A model generated the notes under the pieces. It was not told where the DNA came from and did no database searches. It was given only the letters and a program-made list of their open reading frames with translations. From positions 150,088,492 to 150,152,491 of the forward strand of contig OX638368.1 of assembly GCA_951812925.1 (NCBI GenBank): 64,000 nt of DNA, written 5' to 3'. This stretch comes from Calliopum simillimum. Taxonomy: Eukaryota; Arthropoda; Insecta; Diptera; Lauxaniidae. The position numbers were made by a program, and so were the translations under genes. Below are positions 56,028 through 64,000 of the stretch, piece by piece (the first letter of the stretch is position 1; the number at the start of each line of letters is the position of its first letter).

Positions 56028-56703
56028 ACTTAAGGAGACATTCGCCTTTGTAATTGAAACAAAAAACACTTTTTCAAAATTTTATTATGAAAAAACTATT
56101 ATATTTATTGACAAAATTTCTTTTGGACATTGATAAATATTGTCTAAAAAATATGATTTTTTTTTTTTTTTATTTTTAGTTTCCCTTAGCTGCTGTAGTT
56201 CAAAAAGTTTAAACGGTAGGAAATATTGTAGACCTCCTGGAACAGATTTTTGAAAAATTCAAAATGGATTTTATTCTTGAGACTCAAAACTATACAATAA
56301 GCCTCTAAAATTCATACTTTTTTATATTTTGAAGTTTTTGTATGAATATTTATGAAAAATGCTAAAAAATTTAGGGACTTACCCTCAAAAAATGCCCCAT
56401 AAAAAAAGGGGGATATTTTTTAAAACTTTCAGAGGCTTATTGTCAAATATTTTGTATGAGTAATCGAATGCTCTTTAGTTTTTTAAAATCGTTCGAGTAA
56501 ATTCGGAGAAAAATTTCCTACCAGTTTGAAAAGTAACTTTTGGAAACTAAAAATAAAAAAAAAAATTTTTTCATATATTTTGGACAATATTTAACAATGT
56601 CCAAAAGAAATTTTGGCAATAAATATAATAGTTTTTTCATAATAAAATTTTTAAAAAGTGTTTTTTTGTTTTCAATTACGAAGGCGAATTAATTTAAGGT
56701 ACT
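56028..56703. repeat. Large foldback, about 300-bp arms
   Basis: The left arm contains TTCGCCTTTGTAATTGAAAC, ACTATTATATTTATTG and TTTCTTTTGGACATTG. The right arm is the inverse, ending GTTTTCAATTACGAAGGCGAA near 56688. The loop has AGGCTTATTG-type sequences that are also inverted within it. Unrelated to F1. No ORF. Confidence 0.82.
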
Positions 56704-57103
56704 TGAGAATTTAGTAAAAATCTTACATGTAAATGGTAAAGGTATGTTGACCCTTCAATTTAAAGCGTTCATAAATAATTTTTGTTATAAATAGCTGCCA
56801 AACAGAATATACAGTTAATCGCTTAATTTACACTTTAGCCTTCAATGCAACTGAGTAAGGATCATAAATTAAAAACATTCAGAAAGGCTCTTACTATGCT
56901 GTGTGTATGTATGTATACGAAAATATCCTTCACTTTTCTTTAACTTAAATAACTTACCTTGTTTGCAGCAGCACCCTAATAAACGATCATTTAATAATGC
57001 CAAATTTATGATCGTTTTATTTGCATAAATTAGCAGTGTTGCCAACTTAATGGATACATTCGTTTTCCGCCTAATTGCCAATAAAATAAAATTTATGCAC
57101 TGA

Positions 57104-57454
57104 CCAATATCCATATCCAAGCAAGCAGAGATAAAAATTTTGGATATTGAACCAAATGATTTTAAATTCTTTCTGGATTACGTTTATGGAAGACGTGAAA
57201 TCAAGAATTCCGATGAGTTTTCAATTGAGACTCTACAAAGCTTTGTGTACATGGGGTACAAATTTTTGCAGACAAAAGGTTCAGAGTTCGGAGTTGGTGC
57301 AATTAAAAATGCTTTATCTAAACTACGTCTTGTTAATCTTATAAAGCTTTTTGGTTCGGTTATTGATGTGGGCCATAAACAATTGGCTTCAGGTGTTTCT
57401 GAGCAACTTAAATTGGAGAAGAAAAAAAACAAAATTCTTGTTAAAAAATTTTAG
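57104..57454 (+). pseudogene. BTB/POZ-like protein fragment
   Basis: After a TGA at 57101-57103 the frame reads EIKILDIEPNDFKFFLDYVY, then RREIKNSDEFSIETLQSFVYMGYKFL. This resembles the second half of a BTB domain (xEPxxFxxxLxYxYxG, then a helix with LxxAAxxF). The segment after it, ALSKLRLVNLIKLF, could correspond to the start of a BACK-like helix, and Lys-rich sequence ends it at a TAG (57452-57454). The same frame continues past the TAG with LLEKLSEEDFEEN and a stop. There is no ATG before the domain; the only early start is TTG. It is either an exon with an acceptor near 57118 or, given the TAG, a decayed gene copy. The resemblance is moderate. Confidence 0.35.
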
Positions 57455-57642
57455 CTTTTGGAGAAGCTAAGCGAAGAAGACTTTGAGGAAAACTAATAAT
57501 ATTGTAAAGAAAATGCATGCACTTTACATTTAAGGTTTGAAATATGGAACTGATAAAAAGAATTGCAAACTTAAGAGCTTTATAAAATGAAAAAAAATAT
57601 ATATATGCCTATATGTAAATACAATACGATATCTAAATATGT

Positions 57643-59289
57643 CGAGCCCTAACCGCAATAGTAGCGTATGCGACAAAAAGCAAATTTTACAGGAGAGTGT
57701 TTTTTTAATTTTTTTTCGAACATGCATGGCGGATTTTTTTAAAACGTTAAATGTAGTCTATATTAGACCTCATATAAATAATAGACGCGTTTTTAAATTG
57801 ATTTTGTGCATATTTCACTCATTTATGGCGCATACGACATTTTCGCAGTCACTCTTGGTGAAGATTGAAATTAAAATGTGGCGCATACGTTTTTTGAAGT
57901 TACATGGCTTTGCCTTTGAAGAATACATTTATTACATTTATTTAAAACACAGAAAGAAATTTGTAACAATTTGAGCGGTTGAAATTGTACCAACCCACAA
58001 AACGGTCAGATTGATTGTAATATGGTTAATTCACAGTACTATTTATTTAGTATAAAAAACTTACAAAATATCACACACACACATCGTTTGAACTTGGTTT
58101 TACTCTGATGTAGTCCCACTCCAGGTCTTTTTTTTGCAAAGTTGTTCATAGAGGTCCAAATATACAGATAAAGTTATTTTTTTAAATCGGTCAACGAGCT
58201 AATCGATTTTCCGAGTCGAATTTAGGTTACCAAATGGTCTTCACATTGTTTCTGCAATAAACAAAAAAGTTTGACAAAAACTAACTAAAAACTGGGTGTG
58301 CAGTTAGTTTTCTGTTTATTTTTAAATTCAAAAATATTATTTTTGAATGTTTTAACTGATCGCGTTAACGAGATATTGTATTTTAACAACTTTTTTTTGA
58401 AATTTTTTTGTTAAAAATAAATGAACTTAGCGTTTTTTTTAGAAAATTAGCAACGGACGAAAACAAGAAAAAAGATTTTCAATGTAAATTTTGATGTTGA
58501 ATCCGAATCTGGTTTTAGAATTGCTATATCTAAAATGGTTTGAGAGAAATCCTAGCCTGAAGACTAATTTTCCATCCATTTTGTGAAAAGTAAAATAAAT
58601 TTTTTTTTATTCTTTTGAGGTTATATAATATAACAAGGAAATCCTTAGCCATAAAATCTTAAAAAACACCTTGAAGCCCTATTATTTTACTTCAAAACCC
58701 AGCTTAAATTATATCGATATATTTTTTCTTCTTCGAATTATTCTAACCTGAAAAGGTGAAAAATGGAAAAATCCACGTTTTTTTGATATTTCAGCTAACG
58801 ATATTTCTAAGACAAAAAAAGATATCGACATAATTCAAACTGATTTTCAAAGAAAAGGACTGGGGCTTCAAGCTTCAGTTTCAATCCTTCGAGCTAATTT
58901 TTACAACGACCCTCTTCAAAAAATTTCGTCGAATTATCTAAGTTTTTCCGTGAATAATATTTTCACGGACACACAAGCATCCATCCAAACAGACGGGCAT
59001 GGCTATACCGACTTAAAAAGTGATTCTGACGAGGAATATATATACTTTTCCATGCCTGCCACGCCTCCTTCTCTGGTTTTTGAGTTGCTTACGTTATTTT
59101 TGCGGTCAACAAAAAAACATACATATGTGGCTCTTACGACATAATTCAAAGTGCGATATCTTTGTTAATACACAAAATTCAGTTTTAATATTTGGTATAT
59201 AGATGAGAATGACATTTTAGAACATATTTGCATCAAAAAAAAAATTTTCGAAAAAATGTCGCATACGCTACTGTTGCGGTTAGGGCTCG
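57643..59289. mobile_element. 1647-bp TIR element with GCGTATGCGAC repeats
   Basis: TIRs CGAGCCCTAACCGCAA, then TAGTAGCGTATGCGAC, about 32 bp with one or two mismatches, flanked by atgt on both sides (57639-57642, 59290-59293). GGCGCATACG words recur inside (57828, 57878). About 58960-59085 resembles a repeat phrase common in drosophilid intergenic DNA (GGCATGGCTATACCGACT, GAATATATATACTTT). No transposase recognised; the open frame 57639-57974 is a TIR shadow. The superfamily is unknown. Confidence 0.8.
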
Positions 59290-59293
59290 ATGT

Positions 59294-59915
59294 AATCAAT
59301 TTTGAATTAAAAAATCCTTTTATACCTACAGATTGGTTTGTTTATAATGGCGGTGAGAGAAATATGAGATCTTAGAAGCACCGGAATTGTCTAAAAGTAA
59401 AGCTATGCCTGATTCATTCAGAGATCAGAGTGATTTCGATCATAACAGAAGGAAACGTAACAAAAGGGTTTATCATTCTTTCGGATCAGCTGAATGCTCT
59501 TGCCGTTTTTTCGGTGAGCTACCTCTTTAACCTTAATTTTAATTTCATATTCATGTTGTAGATGATAATTTTAATCACTATCTGATAACTATACTTCACA
59601 AATCAGCCAAATTCTATTTGCCATGTTAAGTATTAACATTTGTAGTCGTTATTTATAGTTTCGCAAACTATTTCTAACATATCGGTCCTACATTAATCAT
59701 TTACATGTGAAAAGTTCCAATTTTAAGTTGATAAATTATACCTTAATAGCGCGTTCGGTATATATTCGGTATTGATATATGTATGTATACATTTGTTTCC
59801 TTTCGTATTTTCTTTTATTTGAATTTTTATAACGCTACGTGTCATGCTTTTATTGCCATGCAAGACTTGGCTTTGACAAAAATAATGTCTGTGGAAATAC
59901 ATTTTTTGGAAAAAC
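59294..59915. other. Non-coding stretch
   Basis: A 45-codon open piece at about 59365-59513 (contains FDHNRRKRNKRVYHSFG and ends at a GTGAGC) looks coding-like, but no acceptor keeps its frame open. Nothing else seen. Confidence 0.35.
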
Positions 59916-59919
59916 TGAG

Positions 59920-60643
59920 CAAGATAATTCAATGAAATTTTGTAATCTGCCTCCATCGTCAAAGTTAGCTAGAAGAATTGAAAATGAGCAAAATCGGTCA
60001 AGGGCCCCGCCTACCGCCCATACAAAAAATATATTCAAAATGCAACTTTAGTAGTATTTTTTACAAGAATGTAACCAAAATATGCATAAATAATAGGAAT
60101 TGTTGGCGCAAGCTCTGAGCAAAAACTAGGCGAATTCGGACAAGAGGGCGTGGCACCTCCCGTACAAGCAAAATGCTATACTGAAAAAGTTTTTTTAAAT
60201 AAACAAACTAAATATCACCCAAACGCTAAGGACTTCAAATGCACGCTCTAAGTAAAAATTGGGTGAGCTCGAACAAGAGGGTGTGGCACCTCCCATATTA
60301 GGAAAAGTTTCAAAATATTATACTGAAAGTGTGTTTTGAGATAATCCAACCAAATTTCATTCAAATACTAAGAACAGTACAACATAAAACAGGGAGAAAT
60401 CGGAAAAGAGGGCGTGGCACCTCCAATATAACCAACAGTTTCAATATGCTATACTGAATGAGTTTTTGAGAATATCCAATTAAATTTCACCCAAACACTA
60501 AGGGCTATAAATGTAAGCTATGAGCAAAAACTGGATGAACTCGGAGAAGAGGGCGTGGCACCTTCCATATAAGCAAAATTTTCGAAATACTGCTGTGTAG
60601 GGTATTTAATGTTTGGCCAGGCCAAAGATAGTACTCTTACTAG
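59920..60643 (+). mobile_element. Helitron-like element, family H2, with 131-141 bp tandem repeats
   Basis: Four units containing GAGGGCGTGGCACCTCC start at 60144, 60277, 60408 and 60549; a decayed unit precedes them. The 3' end is GTAGGGTATTTAATGTTTGG, the hairpin TTTGGCC-AGG-CCAAAG, then TACTCTTACTAG (CTAG at 60640-60643) followed by T. Hairpin plus CTAG|T is the Helitron 3' signature. The 5' end was not found. No ORF. Confidence 0.75.
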
Positions 60644-63270
60644 TTTTATTTTACCCATCAAATGCATATTTCGGCATTTTAGTTTTGGGTTATTCATCAC
60701 GAAACGGTCAATGTAAAATTTTTTTTCTAAATATTTTTACTTATCCTTTTACTACAGTTAATGGTTCAAATAATACAAAACTAGCTTTTATTAATTTCGG
60801 ACAGAATTGCGAGTCACTTGACCTAATGTGCATTGCAAAGATTGCTAATAAATGTTTTGTTGTGCCCATATAAAATTCTTCAGAAGCTGCATCTAAATTT
60901 TATCAAATACATCATGCCCTTATCAAAAATTACTGCAGCGTTGCCAAGTGTAGATTTTTCCGGCTACGCGTAGCTTACTTGGGACCTGCATGGCTTGTAG
61001 CCATGGTTGAATTACCCTGGTTGCAGCGATAACAAATGCTGCTTCTTCTTAAATTACGAAAATGTCAAAATTTTCTGTCTTTTGACAGATAGCAAGGCAA
61101 GATCAGGGTTTCATTTTTTTATTTTGACAACTTGCCATAACCATTGTTATTGAATCATGCTTGTAGCCAAGAGTTACTGCTGAAACAGAATGTGTAGCTG
61201 AAGCTTGAAGTACGAAGTAAGTCGAAAGTAGACTGCACATATTTTAATACGCGTCAACACAATCAGGCCTATCATTGAATCCATCGTAGATATGAATATC
61301 GTGAGATCTACGAAAGTGCTATCATTTAATTCGAATTGCTACGACGTGAATTCAAAATTCGTAGATTGGGATTCCTTTCTCCATCCTGTTCATAGAAATT
61401 CTCGAAGCGCTTCATCGTCTGCTACACTACATTTTGTACTACAGCGGCATACTACAGCTTCATCATTCTGTTCAACGCTTAAAGCCAAAGATAATCAAAA
61501 GATATGAAAGTAGCTCTGCCGACGTCCTCTGCCCACACGGATTGTCTGTCAGAGAATATGTGAGGCACGTTCAAAACTATGTTGCCATATGTTACAACGC
61601 AAAATTTCAGGAATTTTTGTTTAAGTTTAGGGTATTCTTAGGCGATTAAGAGAATTGTATGGGATTCACTTGGGAATTTAATGGACATTAAAAATAATAA
61701 TTTTATGTTATTTTAATGAAAATAAATATAAATTGTTAAAAATTGCTTCAAAACTCAATTAAAACATACTAAAAACACTGTGCGTCACGATTTTTTTTAA
61801 TTTGAATAATATCAGGTTTTTTAAATTTTTTTCTCAATCTGTTGTTACCAAAATAGTAAAATGATATGGATGCCCTACTCGTCAAGAGTTTAAAATACTA
61901 ACTTAGAAGTGGAGAAAACAAAGTTTTCATTGTTTTTAAGTTATAAATCAAGCCAAGGAATTTTTATTCATAAAACTTTAAGGGAATTTTTTTAGAGATT
62001 CCTTTTTTACGCTTGATATTTGATAGATAATTGTATATTATTTAGAATATGTTTTTACAAAGAAACATTTTTTTGGGTAATGAAATACATAAACTGACAT
62101 TTCAAGTTAAAGGATTGTGATTGCTAAAACATAGCAAATAAAACAATAACAAGTATTTATAAAACAATATAAATCTGTGTATAAATTTGTGGCATTTTGA
62201 TAAAACAACCTAACTCGAAATTAGTAACTTTTCAGGAGAACTAAAAAACTGTTTTACTGCTTTTCAATAATGTGGCACAGTTTCGTTGATCCAGTGATTA
62301 ATCTACCCTTTCAATACATTTTTCCTTATCTTGAACTGTCAGCTGTCAATTCCTTTTCTCCTATGGTTAGCAAAACATCACCGCACTAATGGCGCTAAGT
62401 TCAAATCTTGCGTGTATTATGGGACAGCCTAATATCTCCGGATCTAGAAACCATAGAGATACGGTGATCACATTAAAAGAAGCGTATTTAAATTTTATAT
62501 TTATAACTTAAGTCCTAGAAAATTGTCTTATCTCGAATTGTTTTGCCAAAAGTCCACATAAATAAAAATAGTATTCTTCTCATTTTCTTAACTTTTTCGG
62601 TTAAAACATCTTGAAATTTTAACGTTACAAATAAATTTTTTCGGCGAACTCGGTTGCAGCATCAAAAAATACGTCAAAACTGTCTTGTCTTATTTTTTTT
62701 TTTTAATTTTTTGTAATTAATTTATGCCCTTTTTTATATCGGTTTTTTTCATATTGTGACTTGCGCGACAATTGTCACCAGAAGATTCATTATCAAAAGG
62801 TACAATTTAATAGGGAACTGTGGCTTTGATAAATGTTCCAAACACGTTTTTATATACGTATTTTTATATACATTTAAATTTATTCGCAAATTATCAAGAA
62901 AATAGAGTTCATATTTAACTATCTGAATTTCTTTCGTTTTTGCTCTCTAAGAAACAAAAACCGATTCCAGTTTTTGAAATAAAAAAGTTAATTAGGTTTA
63001 TAATTTTACTTATTGGGGGAATTTTAGATGCAACTGCTGGCACATATTTGTTTATTTTCTTTTCATAATGGCCTTAGTGGCAACATTTTACATCGAGGTG
63101 AAATTGAAAAAATATGCAAAAATATGAAAATTTCAAATGGCAATTGCAATGCATTTTGGGCCTTGCAAGTCTATGTTGATACAAAATTGTTTTAAATAAT
63201 TGATTACTTATGGTTTGCAATGTTTAGTAGTCATATTTTCATTCGTTTTATGTAAAAAAATTTTCAGGAA
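60644..63270. other. Long non-coding stretch
   Basis: No recognisable gene. The overlapping frames 61292-61507 and 61434-61649 lack motifs. 61620-62260 and 62600-63060 are AT-rich with homopolymers. Confidence 0.45.
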
Positions 63271-63279
63271 GAAGAAGAA

Positions 63280-63400
63280 AAGTTAGAAAAAAAGGGGGTT
63301 GGCGTACGGAGGGGAAAGAATTATGGTACAATGGTGAGGGAGGGGATCGGGAAGGGAAAGAGTTATGGTACCATGGTCGTAGCGGGTAGGTCGGGTGTAA
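63280..63400. repeat. Imperfect duplication of a purine-rich unit
   Basis: GGAGGGGAAAGAATTATGGT and GGAAGGGAAAGAGTTATGGT, each followed by ACAATGGTG or ACCATGGTC, about 50 bp apart. Confidence 0.7.
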
Positions 63401-63619
63401 TTGAAGGGAAAAAACAACCCTGCACGAGGTGAGCTTTTTTTGACTTTTGGTGAGTTCATTATCATCTAATGACATTTCTGAAATAAAAGTCAAAGTTGGA
63501 ACAATTTTATTGTTCTTCAATTAAATTATAAACTTGTGGTTGGAAAATAAGTGTTGTGCGAGTGAAAATACTCCTGAGTTGGCATGCTAGGCCTCAGGCG
63601 CAGCTGTGTGAACTTGGCA

Positions 63620-64000
63620 CCCAAGTTTAAAAAAAAATGATTTTTTTTTTATAAATCGATAGCATATTTGTTGTAGATGTTTGTAGTGATTTGCATTTCG
63701 TTTGTAGTTTAACGGTTTTCGAGAAATCGAAGTTTAAAAAAAACGTTAGCACCCCACTTTTGAAATCGGTAAAACTGAAAACGCAGTTTCGTTTGAAATC
63801 GCTTGTAGTTGTTTGTAGTGATCTTCATTTCCATTTTGGGCCAACCGTTTTTGAGATATCGAAGTTTAAAAAAAAAGTTAGCCCCCCACTTTTCGGAATC
63901 ATAAAACTGAAAACGCAGTTTTATTTGCAACCGTTTGTAGTTGTTTGTAGTGATTTTCCTTTCGCTTGTAGTTCAAAGGATAAAAAGCTACAAACGATTT
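63620..64000. repeat. 132-bp tandem array, runs off the window
   Basis: Anchor TTGTAGTGAT at 63681, 63813 and 63945, exactly 132 bp apart. Units share TTTGTAGTTGTTTGTAGTGA, ATCGAAGTTTAAAAAAAA, CCCCACTTTT and AAAACTGAAAACGCAGTTT. About three units are visible. Satellite or the inside of a larger element. Confidence 0.88.

Noticed and set aside
57639..57974. 111-codon plus-strand ORF
   Set aside because: Begins in the TIR of the 57643 element and shows no transposase motif.
59365..59513. 45-codon coding-like piece with RRKR and a GTGAGC donor-like end
   Set aside because: Suggests a secreted-peptide exon, but all frames from the good acceptor at 59331 are closed and the length is within chance.

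Overview
This is AT-rich (roughly two thirds A+T by eye) animal DNA, most likely from a brachyceran fly. The case rests on the repeats: Jockey-clade and RNase-H-bearing non-LTR retrotransposons, a Mag-like Ty3/gypsy element, maT and mariner transposons, Helitrons with internal tandem repeats, and many CAA/GTT runs of the kind found in fly introns and intergenic DNA. No bacterial-type gene is present. I found no convincing intact host gene in 64 kb, so the window is probably intergenic DNA or one very large intron.

Layout. 1-4 kb holds a four-layer nest: a long-TIR MITE (979-3937) contains a Helitron (1145-3696), which contains a maT transposon (1153-2450) and, inside the Helitron's 123-bp repeats, a LINE 3' end (2630-3072). 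4.8-8.7 kb holds three long inverted repeats and a solo arm. 9.4-10.4 kb is a dead Jockey-type LINE split by a solo LTR. 10.9-16.7 kb is the only full-length protein-coding element, a minus-strand gypsy element with an intact 1455-residue Gag-Pol and nearly identical LTRs; its 3' LTR carries a 775-bp MITE. 17.4-18.1 kb is another large foldback, followed by a 47-bp perfect palindrome.

19.9-24.8 kb holds a tRNA-type SINE candidate, a Helitron-like copy, two dead transposon genes and one copy of a GACCAA-rich repeat. 25.3-27.1 kb is an unusual DNA transposon with 13-bp TIRs, a GGGG target duplication, six copies of a palindromic motif and a decayed transposase. 27.2-30 kb is a mariner broken up by a MITE and by a hAT element that itself contains a MITE. 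30-44 kb is mostly non-coding with few recognisable repeats. 44-57 kb is dense in MITEs, among them a hAT-like one packed with TATCGATA sites, a dead Jockey LINE and a 40-bp insertion with a 14-bp target duplication. 57-64 kb has a BTB-like fragment, a 1647-bp TIR element, a Helitron-like tandem repeat and a 132-bp tandem array running off the end.

Working together. Apart from gypsy Gag-Pol, whose encoded parts form one replication cycle, nothing here acts as a pathway. The non-autonomous elements would depend on transposases encoded elsewhere. The most interesting unexplained signals are a GC-rich about 115-bp cassette found in the loops of three unrelated inverted repeats, the palindrome-bearing transposon at 25-27 kb, the TATCGATA-rich MITE, and the tiny retroposon-like insertion at 54.2 kb. 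All family calls come from reading motifs; no database search was possible.
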